A DNA stretch of 64,000 nt, taken from contig WPIO01000011.1 of the NCBI GenBank assembly GCA_009760855.2, positions 6,860,001 through 6,924,000 of the forward strand, given 5' to 3'. The notes beneath the pieces are model-generated. The model did no database searches. It saw only the letters and a program-made list of their open reading frames with translations, and had not been told where the DNA came from. Both the position numbers and the translations under genes were made by a program. The DNA is from Cristatella mucedo. Its lineage: Eukaryota > Bryozoa > Phylactolaemata > Cristatellidae. This document shows positions 35,615 to 46,088 of the stretch, in pieces. Each line of letters opens with the position of its first letter. Positions within the stretch are counted from its first letter, which is position 1.

Positions 35615-36914
35615 ACCTACCCCCTCTCTCGATGCTAGAATTGTGGACCACGGAGTTTTCTATGCCACTGCACGTGTCCGTGGAATGTTTCTGTTATCCG
35701 GTTAGCAACACAACAATCCAAACTAGCGGTTCCTATGCTTGTCTCCATATTATGTCCATAGTAAGTGACAGGACAGGAAGAGCACGCAACGGCTGACCAC
35801 AGTTTGTATGAAGCTATGGTAGAACTTTCTTACAATGGCTAAGACATCTTCATCTATGATTTCACACCATCCACTTTTACAAGCAACACCGTTTATATGG
35901 GCCAAAGTATCGTCAGTGCCTGGTGACACTGGTCCACACTTGGGACACAAAGATGTCAGCCACTCGGTAGGATTCTAGTGCTGCTAACCGATATAGCCTC
36001 GCATTCTATGGAGGCTACAGCAGTAACGAATACTCCGGGGTCCACAAGCAATCCAGCAACTGGAGTAAGTGAGCAACAGCCGACAAAGATGGACTGGCTA
36101 ATGTAAAGCGAACTTTTCCTACGGTCCGTGAATTATAAATTCTTCTTCCCCGAGAATAGCGAATCCCCAATGTTTTCGGGGGGGGGTGTCAATGGACCGT
36201 AAGTGGTTTCAATTAGGAAACGACTACTCATGAGGTGGCAACAGTTTACCTCGATGCTGAGAATACTGAAGCACGTGGACATGGTGGTGGGTTGGATTTG
36301 ACCGGTCAATGCTGTCGCTGCTTTTTTGAGTCTAGCGAGCGTGAGTCGCCCAAGCTGACAAGGCCAATGCTCGCCAAGCAAGCATCTGCCATCGACTGCA
36401 GCCTCCAAGGAAGAGAGTGATTAGGCACCGGAGGGGCAGCATCGGACAGTGGTCCTGGTGGCCACTTGCACAGCCAGCGGCGTATCTGAGAGCACAGGCA
36501 GTATTCTTGCAAATCTGCTTCTCGCTATACTATCAAACTAGTAAATAAGTCCCTGGAACAGTCTTAACAAGGAGTGGGCCGACTCTTACGACTGAGTACG
36601 TGAGTCAGTTTGGTATGCATACGAGACCGGAAGTGTGGTCTGTCAAGAATGCACAAGCCCAAATAAACACTAGTAGTGAGAACCTGCTACGATTCACTCT
36701 GGAACCACCGAACGCAATGCACTCTCCAGGCAAAAAGATGGATAGAACCACTCTTCACGAGCATTTCCAGCATACTGTAGGAGAGATGTACATTGCTGCT
36801 ACAATAGTAAGTAAGCCATTGCCCCCCCCCCCCACGAAAGGATGACTGGCACGAATGCCTTGATGGGGTGGCGCCCGAAGCACCATGTGCGGCGATGTGG
36901 TACCCACAATCTAC
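35615..36914. other. intronic, unassigned
   Basis: Includes a minus-strand frame at 35950-35750 starting MCPKCGPVSPGTDDTLAHIN with CKSGWC further on. The C-x-x-C spacings recall a zinc-binding segment, but no family is recognised. Also a 9-G run (36178-36186) and a 12-C run (36822-36833) just downstream of Ig exon 1. Confidence 0.35.
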
Positions 36915-37133
36915 CTGAAATGTTGACAACGGATAGTTTCGCGTCCGTGGTCGCGATTACTGCCGATTGCCAGGCAGGCGTCACGGACGACATGCTCACT
37001 ATCGTGCTGCCGTCCTTCAGCCACTGTACCGTGTCGCCAAACTGGAGGACGGTGTCCGAATAGTTGCACGTTAGCACGGCACTCTCGAAGAGTCCGACGC
37101 CCTCCGGCGCACTGCTGCTTACAAACGGCACGC
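36915..37133 (-). CDS. Ig-superfamily gene, exon 1 of those seen (first half of Ig domain 1)
   Basis: Minus-strand exon of 219 nt, phase 1 to phase 1. Acceptor gtgctttag ends at 37134, donor GTAGAT starts at 36914. It reads VPFVSSSAPEGVGLFESAVL then TCNYSDTVLQFGDTVQWLKD and ends DAKLSVVNIS. These are A to E strands of a classical Ig domain, with B-strand Cys (AVLTCNY) and C-strand Trp (VQWLKDG) 15 residues apart. The F-strand Cys comes from exon 2. Sequons NYS and NIS. Phase-1 borders are the hallmark of metazoan Ig-domain exons. Upstream exons (signal peptide or more Ig domains) must exist, but I did not find them. Product: probably a secreted or surface adhesion/receptor protein, function unknown. 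Confidence 0.78.
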
Positions 37134-37685
37134 CTAAAGCACGAGGAAAAGCATGAGCAGCTCAACAGCTGCTGCAAACATCCGGAAAAAGTGCCGAAAA
37201 TCGTCGGCATCCGACGATCCGGCGCAGTGCTGCACTACAGCCGAAGCACGGTGCTCGCTAGGCGGCGGCACTGCGTAAAGGCAGACAAAGGCAGCATTGG
37301 CCGGCCACGTCAACTATCGCCAGCAACAGCAGAATGCAGCGTCATGCTCACAGCTACCGACAGCTCCACTTGGATGCTTCGACACGCTCTCAGAGGCCTC
37401 TTTTTGTCGATAATACGAGATTAGACTCAGCTGCAGACGACCACAGCTGGAGAACTACTAATACTACGAAGTACTAGTTAGGTTATTACAGCCCGGAAGG
37501 ACTTCGCGGGCATTATCATTGCTGGCTCGTCAAACTTTAGATTGGAAACCTTAGAACTAGATCGAGAAGCTAACGCTCACTAAAGCCACCGGTAGCTGAG
37601 GAAATTTCCATGAGTTGTCTCCCTCTATCCACCTCTGCGAGTTGGGGCACCAGCCAAAAGGTGGTAAAAAAGGGATGAAATACTT
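37134..37685. other. unassigned, upstream side of Ig exons
   Basis: Contains the branch/polypyrimidine region before the first recognised Ig exon. No further exon recognised. Confidence 0.35.
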
Positions 37686-37850
37686 GCTGGTTCAACAGCC
37701 TCTTTTGCATAGCGACACAAGAGCCTTTACGGCTATCACCGCTGCTTGCCCCGGCAAAAAGGATCGCCCACTGCAGGATTCGAACCCACGACATCGGGAC
37801 CGAGGTCGTGAAAAGCAGCCTCCTAACCTAGTGCCATCACGGCTCACCAA
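37686..37850 (-). mobile_element. SINE-1
   Basis: Minus-strand order as in the best copy: gagccgtgatggcac start, B box gtgggttcgaatcctgca, 'gtgatagccgtaaaggctct' segment, 'aggctgttgaaccagc' end. Confidence 0.85.
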
Positions 37851-38999
37851 GGCTCATCCCCAACTGTCTGTGGGAGAGTATGTTGGACGCCTAAATTGCG
37901 GCTGAGCAACAATCCTGCCCGACCAGTGGTGGTCAGGATTTTTACCTGGGGGGGGAAAGGCCTAAAGAATGTTGAGTGAGGGGCGAAAGATCCGAAATAT
38001 TTGTATGCAGGCGGGCTTGATACACAATGAATGAAAAACTAGAGCGAAATATCGTACGGTGTATTCAATACGAACTCGGTGGTTGTTCATCGAGTGGAAG
38101 TAAGACCTAATTTCATCATAGGTGAGGGTCGGGGCTTATGAATAGAGGTGGCCCAGATCGCTGCCCTGTGGGAGCAGTGGGGCTACTGCCCTCTGCCCAT
38201 CTCTGGCTCTGCCATTGTGCCCACCCCTATCAGCCGCCAAATCATCCACCAATTGACCCAGGCATCCAGGACTGCCTAGATCTACCGTAGTCACTCCTCT
38301 GCCGGGCGAGGCCCCGGTGTGCTTTTTTGTGTGTGCCGCCAGATCTCGTTCCACATCTGACATTTAATGCAGAAACTCCTATAAAAAAGTGCCAACACAT
38401 CTCTACTCGGTAAGTTAAAAGTTACTGCATTTACTCCTACGGGATGCGATGACTTTTAAGAAGAAAATGCAAGGACATCAGAAGGCCGAAGGCCGTAGGT
38501 CTGGGTCCACCGTTTCTACCCACAGGATGGACTGTGGGCCGAGAACCTCGAGCCAACTCTCCTAAGCCCTTTTCATTGGTTATTTCGCTCGGCCAGGTCA
38601 AAGTTTGATCTTCCGTCGGCTCGGCCAATCCCAGGTATGTGACTGTTGCTCGGTAATATTGGCATTGCCACGCTGCAGCCAGGGAGAAGCCAGACCCTGA
38701 CCTTGCCACACCTCCAGGTAGGGCGTTGAGCAGCTAATAAACGACTTTTGCCCAAACGCATTAATGCATGGAAGCCAAACGGAGAGCAGCTGCCCACCCG
38801 GGATCAGCTGCTACCTACAGAATGAACTCAGCCCTAAAGCTCACTCGAACGCTTTCGACAGCAGCCGCCTATCGGATCAGCTGCTACGTAGAAAATTTAA
38901 AGCTAAAGCTTTTCGACAGCGGCTGCTTACGGGATCAGTGAGACGTAGAAATTTCAAACATAAAGCTCATTTGAATGTTATCAATTTACTGACTTAGTC
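37851..38999. other. unassigned with an imperfect triplication
   Basis: No gene recognised. At 38800-38985 three diverged units begin (c/g)ggatcag at 38800, 38873 and 38931 and share aaagct and gacagc segments. Unit length drifts from 73 to 58 bp. Confidence 0.55.
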
Positions 39000-39305
39000 A
39001 AGTCCAAAGTCAGCAGGGATTCGCCGCCGGCGAATTTTGGCTGCCCCGAAACTCGCCCTTAGGGCAGACCCACCAAAGGCAGCCATCGGGGACGGATTAC
39101 CCCGCTGAACCGACTTGGAAGTGGTCGAAATCCCTAGAGTGGTTCCAGTTCAGCAACAGTTCGCCAAAATTCATAATCTAGACCTCGTCTACGGCTACCT
39201 ACAACTTCCAGTGGCAAAAAACGTTTTACAAAGGTAAGTTGATGAAACGGCCTCATTTGTGTATCGGCAGAAAAGTCTACCGCTCCAGATTGCAGTGAGC
39301 AATTA
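39000..39305 (+). mobile_element. Ty3/gypsy-type reverse-transcriptase relic
   Basis: One plus-strand frame reads QQQFAKIHNLDLVYGYLQLP and, after a stop, DETASFVYRQKSLPLQIA. This follows the gypsy RT layout of F-S-K-L-D-L-x-x-G-Y-x-Q-x-P then K-T-A-F-x-x...L-P-F-G-L, with the first catalytic Asp preserved. Very short and decayed. Confidence 0.45.
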
Positions 39306-39327
39306 AGAATTAATAATAATTACGAAC

Positions 39328-39475
39328 GATGAAATTTTCGTGGCGCCAGAGGCAGGACTTGAACCCACGACCTGGATAATGATAATAATAATAATGCATT
39401 TGATAAAGCGCCCTTCATAGCGCTCAATCTCTTCCTAGGCACTTTACACTTGCTGCAACGGTTAATGACGTACGA
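39328..39475 (-). mobile_element. SINE-2 head fragment plus LINE-B tail
   Basis: 39328-39375 is a B-box region (tcgtgggttcaagtcctgcc on the minus strand). 39378-39475 is an AAT-repeat tail followed by the complement of the LINE-B terminal block (gcgctttatcaaatgc, agagattgagcgct). Possibly two adjoining insertions. Confidence 0.65.
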
Positions 39476-40233
39476 GCACCTTACCCCTAGGTTAGCGACC
39501 ATGGGTAAAATGCAAAGGTCAGCTGAATGAACGGCCCCAATTATGAACGCGTCGGGCCGACCGGCTTTAGCCGCAGCACTAAGCAATTAACAGCAGGATG
39601 TAAGAACGCACGACCTGTGACGTGAGTGCGGGCGAGGAGCCTTGACCTTGGGCCCGCGAGATCCGTGACTTTCGTCCGAGACACGAGGAATCACGAAGAT
39701 GAATCACGAAGATCTCAAAAGGCCGCTGGTCCCTCAGTACCCCTTCACTACGCCTCTGCGCGAGGGAGGCGTGGCAGCTCTAGAGCGAGATTGTACCGGA
39801 AAGGCATGGCGGTCGCCGCATCCGACGCCGACACGCATCGTTTAACCGCGTTCCCGCACCGTAACGTCAATGCCCCGTCGCACGCACAGGAAGACTCCTT
39901 GATCGCTCGCCGCCGCTAAACGAAAGACTTGATTGAGCTTTTAAACGCTCGGCCGAAAGGTCGAAGCACAGCGCGGCTGCCAAGGCCGGACATGGGCTGC
40001 TCGGCCAAAGCGAGCTGAGCTGACGAGCGTGACTCAACGGGTCACGCGTGACTTCGCGCCACGCTCACGCCAATTCAGGCCGTGGCTCGCGGGCTGCTAT
40101 CGCGCTCTCGACCTGCAGTGTCTCGGCAGGGAGCGGGGCACAGGTGAAGACTATCGAGCACCTAAACAAACCCCAAACCTAAACCAACAGCCACGACCCA
40201 CTCGGACGGGCGTTACTTCGCGAACATTGTCCG

Positions 40234-40276
40234 GCTGCTCTTTGAGTGCAAGCTGCACGTGCACTCAAAGAGCAGC
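40234..40276. repeat. perfect inverted repeat (17-bp arms, 9-nt loop)
   Basis: Left arm 40234-40250 (gctgctctttgagtgca) is the exact reverse complement of 40260-40276, around the loop agctgcacg. Confidence 0.95.
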
Positions 40277-40371
40277 TTACTTGAAAGCGCGCGCATGCGC
40301 GGTCTCAACCTAGGAAGGTCCGCAGCCAACGCTACGCCGCAGAAACCGCAGAACATCGTGCACGTAAGACT

Positions 40372-40412
40372 GCCGACTGCGCAAGATGATCGCTTCCGAG
40401 TGCGCAGTCGGC
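40372..40412. repeat. perfect inverted repeat (12-bp arms, 17-nt loop)
   Basis: Left arm 40372-40383 (gccgactgcgca) matches 40401-40412 in reverse complement. It lies about 100 bp from the hairpin at 40234. Confidence 0.92.
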
Positions 40413-40612
40413 GACTCAATTTTAGTTAGGCGACGGCGATGACACGCCCACTAAGCGACCACACGCGCACACGCACCTACCGGCAAGGAGGCGACGCTCG
40501 TTTCTGACCGCCTAGTCTAGTTACGCTGAAACCTTACCTTTAACTACCCACCCAAATAACTAGACAGGTCCTAACGGATGTAGGCACCCAGCAAGGAGAT
40601 CTGCTGGTGGTA

Positions 40613-41990
40613 ATGTAATGTAATGTATCTCTGTCAGTAACTCCACAAAGTCATAAAGACCATGTGGGTGTTACCAAGGAGAGTTTTGTATAGCGCACTC
40701 ACAGCCTAAGCGGCTTTCGGTACGCATTCGGTAGCTAACAGACTTCGTCTCACGCAACAAAGAGAAAGTGGGAAGCATAACAGAGTCAGGAGAGCAGTTG
40801 AGGTAGTGAGTAGCATGGAAGGAGCAGCTCAGGACCGCTGAAAAGGATGAGCCATAGTCGGCAGTAGGAGAGTAGTTGTCGTTTCGTTGTGTAAGAATTG
40901 TGGAAGCGAGTTCCACAGTCAAGGACCTGCAGAGCTAAAGCTTCTGTCTTCGACGTCTTTAAGCGGAGGAATGGAACAGCTAATTTATTGTCTACACAGG
41001 ACCTGAGGGCTCGAACAGGCTGAAACTGATGCATCAGTTCAGCTAGGTACGAAGCAGCCAAGCCGTGGCGGGCCTTGTGGGTCAGCGTAAGAACTTGGCT
41101 CTGTATCCTTTGCTCAACCGGCATCCATCCTAGCTCTTTTAGCAAAGGATACACGTTTTTAAACTTCTGGGTCTTGAAGACTAGCCTTGCAGCCATATTC
41201 ATAGTCAGCTGCAGTGGCCTGATAGCTTTCTTTGGCAGCCCAGCCAAAATGGAATTACAATAATCAAGCCGAGACAGAACTAAGGAGCTAGTTAGATTTT
41301 TTACAAACCACTGTGGGAGACAGCTCCTAATCTTGGATAGAAATCGGACGTGATGGCTAGCTGTAGAAGCAGTCTTCTGAATGCTTTTAAAATTGAGGCA
41401 GCTGTCGAACACGACACCTAAATTTCGAGCACCCGGTGATGGTCGCAAAATAGCATCACCTAGTAGAAGGGCAGAGCCTTGTAATCCAGCCACACGCTTA
41501 GGGTGTTCTATGAGCAGCAGTTCGGTTTTATCATCATTTAATTTCAGGAAGTTTTTGTGGTCATCCCCAAGAAGGACTTGGGGATGACTCCTTTTCCCAA
41601 AGAAGCATTAAAAATCTTGGTTATGGCAGGGCTTAGTTGGTCTGCTAGTGAAGACCACAGAGATGAGGGTATTGGGTCTTCAGGAGACGAGCTCTTTTTG
41701 CTAGAGCTTATTAAGGTAGCCACATCGCATGCAGAAACCTCGGAGAACCTTTTAAGGAGGGTCACAGGTTGAGGAACCACGATTGCTTTGGTCGGAGGGG
41801 GCTTAATGAAGGCACGAATGTGCACAATTTTTTCAGTAAAGAACGCTGAAAACGTTTCGGCTGAGCCCTTAATATCTGGGGAGTCAGACTTCACAGTATT
41901 GGCCAGTAAATGGTTTACCGTCTTGAAAATCTGTTTAGTGTCCGACTGGCAGGAATTCAGCTGTCGGATAAAAAAAGAAGCCCTGGCTTT
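40613..41990 (-). mobile_element. LINE-A copy with RT core deleted
   Basis: Pentamer tail (40613-40630), 3' UTR, then a 235-codon minus-strand frame (41493-40786): GLQGSALLLGDAILRPSPGA, LGVVFDSCLNFKSIQKTAST, SRLDYCNSILAGLPKKAIRP, ARHGLAASYLAELMHQFQPV. At about 41560 this jumps to a region upstream of the RT core (SPEDPIPSSLWSSLADQLSP, ITKIFNASLGKGVIPKSF), and then FSAFFTEKIVHIRAFIKPPP to about 41990. The RT catalytic core (including YADD) is missing. A perfect 12-bp-arm hairpin (41560-41588) sits at the breakpoint. Confidence 0.88.
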
Positions 41991-42197
41991 TTTACTTCCG
42001 TGCTACTCACTACCTCAGCTGCTCTCCTGACTCTGCTATGCTTCCCACTTTCTCTTTGCTGCGTGAGATGGAGTTTGTTGGCTACCGAATGCGTACCGAA
42101 AGCCGCTTAAGCTGTGAGTGGGCTATACAAAACTCTCCTGTGTAACACCTACATTGTCATCGCGGCTTTGTGGAGTTACAGCCGGAGGGAGATACAT
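41991..42197 (+). mobile_element. LINE-A 3' end, head-to-head with previous copy
   Basis: Starts abruptly with acttccgtgctactcactac and continues through the LINE-A end (gctaccgaatgcgtaccgaa, gctatacaaaactctcctg) to the 3' UTR. It lacks a clear pentamer tail. Confidence 0.82.
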
Positions 42198-42319
42198 ACA
42201 CACCGCCAGCCCACTGAACGTTACTGTATCACGTTCAGGGCCCTAACACCAAGCCTCACAGCTGCTACACAGCATACTTTGCAAGACGTGTTTGCTTCAC
42301 GTGCAAAGCCGAAGCGCCT

Positions 42320-42360
42320 GTAAGTCACGTGTAAGTCACGTATAAGTCACGTGTAAGTCG
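42320..42360. repeat. 11-bp tandem repeat, about four copies
   Basis: Units of gtaagtcacgt with single changes, from 42320 to 42360. Confidence 0.9.
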
Positions 42361-42553
42361 CGGCTGTCGATCTTTGCAAAGGCAACGAAGGCTTTCGTGT
42401 TTCGTGTGCGATGACTACTATAGCAGCTGCACGTCCAGAACATAACGCCTACACGAAGCCAAAAACGAGTAAAGGGAAGCGAATATTATATAGTGCCAGC
42501 GGCCAGAACCAGCAGGGGCCGCCCTCCATGTAGCTGGTTCACACTCTCCCTCA

Positions 42554-42690
42554 ATAATAAAAATAATAATACATTTGATACAATAATACATTTGATTTGA
42601 CGTCTTAGAGAATTCAATCTCTCTCTCTAGGCACTTTGCATTTGCTGCAAGCGCACCACGATTGAATGGTTAGTGGTAGCATACTCAATA
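42554..42690 (-). mobile_element. LINE-B 3' end
   Basis: AAT-rich tail, then complement of agagattgaattctctaaga and of the UTR ('catttgctgcaagcgcacca', 'ggttagtggtagcat'). Confidence 0.78.
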
Positions 42691-42980
42691 AACAGTCTAA
42701 TCCAGGCTTTTTAAGAATGGGTCTAACGATTGCCGATTTGAAGGACTTGGGAACGACCCCTTTTCCCAAAGAAGCATTACAAATCTTGGTTATTGCAGGG
42801 CTAAGTTTATCTGCTAGTGAAGACCACAGAGATGAGGGTATTGGGTCTTCAGGAGACGAGCTCTTTTTGCTAGACCTTATTAAGGTAGCCACATCGAATC
42901 CAGAAACCTCGGAGAACCTTTTAAGGGAGGTCACAGGTTGAGTAACGGCGATTGCTTTAGTCGGAGGGGGCTTAATGGAG
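42691..42980 (-). mobile_element. LINE-A internal RT fragment
   Basis: Minus-strand frame (42934-42700) reads TSLKRFSEVSGFDVATLIRS, SPEDPIPSSLWSSLADKLSP, KICNASLGKGVVPKSFKSAI then VRPILKKPGLD: the linker and N-terminal palm of RT, intact over 85 codons. Unlike the neighbouring copy it shows the sequence that follows PKSF, so it marks what was deleted there. Confidence 0.88.
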
Positions 42981-44011
42981 GCACGAATGTATTACTAACG
43001 AAGCATATTCGGAGCCCACAGCCGCCTCCGGCGACCTGCCGCTTCCGGCGGCGACGGCCAGCGTTCGCGCTTCGCTCCTGCTGCAGGGTGCAGGTGTGTT
43101 GGGGGGGGCACGCGCGCATGCTCCGGCGGCGGCGCTGCGTAGCAGGAAGAGCAGGAAGCGGCACTGGAGGGCGGCGGCGGCGGCGGATGCTCTTTTCCAG
43201 TCGCCGCCTGCGGACGATTGACGTCGACTCACGATTGCGAGTCTATCGCTCGTTGCTCTCGCCCGCTCGCCTTAAGTGCGAAGACTTCGCGCTTTTGAAT
43301 GCTCGCCAGCGCACGGCAGCTTGCTTTTCATTGGCCATCGGCTATTGCTTCTCTTGCAGCAACTGAGTGGTGAAGCGTCTCAATTGAGATCGGGCATCCT
43401 TGGGGTGGTACACGCGCGCGCGGGCGACGTAATTGTAATTATCATCGATACTGCCCGCCGCCGACTTCGAGCCGACGGCGGCCTTGCTGCTGACCGGAAG
43501 CCAGGCTAGCGTACCGCGTCTAGCCGAGGCCGAGGCTTGCGTCTGGCTTGCGAACGGCTGCAGTCACTCTTCTCCGCTGGCTGCATGCATTTTCAAATGC
43601 AGCAGGGCGCGCTCGTTGTACGGCTCAAATTCATTTGTACAGCGCCCCGAGCCCTAATCAGACGCTGTACACATGCCTCTGAGCTCGAGCCTACGACCTC
43701 GGTCATCAAATGCATTCAGCCGCTTAGGCTTTGAGTGCGCTACAGAAAACTCTCTTGCATAACGCTCACATACGTTCAGGCGAAAAAACTCCTCGCAGTA
43801 CGGCCGCTGCTGCGGTGGCTGTAAATTTGTTCCTGCCACAATTCTTGATGACTGCCCATGTCTGGCCAGGAATAGAGGCCACCAACTTCTGCGCTGTCAT
43901 CTACTGTAGAACACTTTAAGAGCCCGAGTTTTACTGAAAATTTTGGTTACTGTGGTCAGGTCAAGCATCCAGCCTCTGCCGCCTGTCGATATTGCTCCAC
44001 GGTAGTTATAG
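42981..44011. other. CpG-rich patch, unassigned
   Basis: 42990-43230 is very GC-rich with GGC/CGG runs, and all frames are Arg/Ala-rich on both strands. No gene could be chosen. 43627-43715 is a SINE-2 fragment (listed separately), and 43716-43790 resembles a LINE-A 3' end. Confidence 0.4.
43627..43790. mobile_element. SINE-2 (minus) joined to LINE-A tail (plus)
   Basis: 43627-43715: complement of the SINE-2 tail (cagcgtctgattagggctc) and of its B box (gaggtcgtaggctcgagc). 43722-43790: cagccgcttaggctttgagt and gctacagaaaactctcttgc, i.e. the LINE-A terminus in plus orientation. Confidence 0.65.
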
Positions 44012-44164
44012 AAGGGTTGCTTTCACGACCTCGGTCCCGAGGTCGTGGGTTCGATTCCTGCGGTGGGCGATCCTTTATCGCCACTGCAAGCGGTGGTGAT
44101 AGCCGTAAAGGCTCTTCTGTCGCTATACTAAAAGAGGCTGTTTAATCAGCTAGGATTTTTTTTT
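44012..44164 (+). mobile_element. SINE-1, 5'-truncated
   Basis: Begins just before the ctcggtcccgaggtcgtggg region. B box gtgggttcgattcctgcgg and downstream part are nearly identical to the copy at 23589-23770, including the terminal T run. The A box is missing. Confidence 0.85.
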
Positions 44165-44233
44165 CAAATCAGGCGGCTCGCTGAGCCACTGCACCAGCGC
44201 CAAGCAAGGATTTCTCGATGAGCAGTAAACTCG

Positions 44234-44678
44234 TCATTGTTGGTCAAGAAAATTGCTGCAAGGCTCAAATACTCCGTTTGGGGTCATTACCTTTGGCAGC
44301 AAGATAACGACCTTAAGCAAACTGCCTGGCAGGCGACTGGCACTTGTTGACGAGTCCTTAATCGGTACTGGTGCATATACAGCCACCGCAGGGGCGGCCG
44401 CTTCGAGGATTTCTTTTGCATCTGAGTGTAGTCTTTGGGGCTCTGCGGATTTGCAGACAGACACACATAGCATTACCTTGACCGAGGTTGTTAAAGAGAA
44501 GCACATTAGTCCCCTAGCCGAGGCTCGACTGACGCCAAATGTTCGCTCTCCGATGAGAGAGGGCCCGCCGCCATCCGGCATCAATCATGGCGAAAACGAG
44601 TGGAGCTCTTACGGTAGCTCTACTTCCAAGTGGACCGATCATCCGTCCCCCCCCTCCCGCCCGCTCGAGGCCGGCTAA
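44234..44678. other. long open frames on both strands, unknown
   Basis: The plus strand is open for 142 codons (44253-44678; MLQGSNTPFGVITFGSKITT, then LALVDESLIGTGAYTATAGA, then a Pro/Ser-rich end). The minus strand is open for 117 codons (44584-44234; CFSLTTSVKVMLCVSVCKSA, LEAAAPAVAVYAPVPIKDSS). Composition is protein-like on both strands, so I cannot say which, if either, is coding. It could be an exon or part of an unrecognised transposon. No domain recognised. Confidence 0.3.
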
Positions 44679-45039
44679 ACCTATCGGTAAGCCGAGATAG
44701 CGTGCTCTCGCGTGCGCGCCTGTGCAGAAAAATATCCGTCCGCCAGAAATACCCGAGCAAGAATTGCCTCAGTTTTCAAAGTCAGAATAACGGCTTTGAT
44801 ATCAACAGTGATTTCTCAGCATCTCATTGCACAGTCCGCGTAGCTCTCAAAAACCTTTTTAAGTTTAGAGATTTAAGTTATTAAAAGCTCGTCAAGCAAT
44901 CGGAAGCCGGATCGGCTTGGCCTTAAAACTGGCAAGTCAAGGCTGCGACCCTTCCGCGTGTTGTGCCCGCAACAATCCGCTCGGACGTCGCTGCTTTGAC
45001 ACCGGCGCTGCCATTGAGACCCATCGAGACGGAAGCGAT

Positions 45040-46055
45040 TCGTTACTTCGCGCGCTTTCTTCGGGTAGGTAGTGCTCCGACCAGCGCCGCCGACGGTAGG
45101 AGCGACGCCTATGCGTGAGGCGGCGGCGGCGGCCAACGCGGGCTAAGCGAAATCGAAAACGCCGCTGCGACTTAACCGACGCCGCGCCAACGGTTCGGTT
45201 GCGACGGCGTCGGGTTTCGCCAATCCTTTCTGACTGGTAGCGGAGCTGCCCGAGAGACGGCTGCTCGGGCAGCTCCCGGCGCCCCCCCCCCCCCCGCGGT
45301 CAACACGCTGCTGCGGTCGATGGCTTCGCGAGCTCAAACGCGCGAGAGTGGAGCGCAGACGGCGGAGAAAAGCGGCGGCGGCCGCGGCCGACACCGCAAA
45401 CAGGTGCCCTCGTGAACCCGGCGCCGGCGCGTCCCAAGGACGAGCGAGCGAGTGCCCGGGTGCCCAGCCTCGGGCAAGTCAGCTCCGTTCGGGTGCTGCT
45501 CGAGGCGAGGCGAGTCTCAGCAGCCAGCCCGCCAGCCAGGTGCTCAGATGGCGGGCGCTCCGCCGCCGCCGCCGCCGCTCGTCGAGCGCTCGTCGACGAG
45601 CGGCGGCGGCGGCGGCGGCCACCGAGCCAGCGCTCTCGGAACGCCGCTGCTCGCCGCGGCGCAATTCGTCGAAGGTCGCGCGGGCGGGCGCGGGCGGGCG
45701 CGGGCGGGTGGGCTATCGCGCGATGCGCTAGCGTCGCCGCTCACCAGCAGACGCAGCTCCGGCGCACGAGAACAGTGCCGCGGCGGCAAAGACAAGGCGG
45801 ATGCCTTCCATCGAAAACTTTCTTCTCTCGACGACGAGGACGACTTGGTTGTCGTGTTGACGGACAGCGCCGCCCGCTGAACGCCGGCCGTGGCCCCTTT
45901 ACCCTTACCGAAAAAGCACGAGAGTGACCCACCCGGCGCCTACGGTAGTCACTCATGGCGGGGGCTGGCTCACCGCTGCCCGTGACCCTTGTGACCTCTG
46001 TCGCGCGCTCCCTCCTCCCTCCCCGGCGGTCTTGGTCAGGTGCAGTTGCCGAGCT

Positions 46056-46088
<33 letters not shown>

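Larger units (their letters stand above)
39476..40612. other. unassigned, holds two perfect hairpins
   Basis: Fairly CpG-rich and without gene signals. The plus-strand frames at 39626-39919 and 40029-40313 are Arg/Ala/Ser-rich and match no family. Confidence 0.4.
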
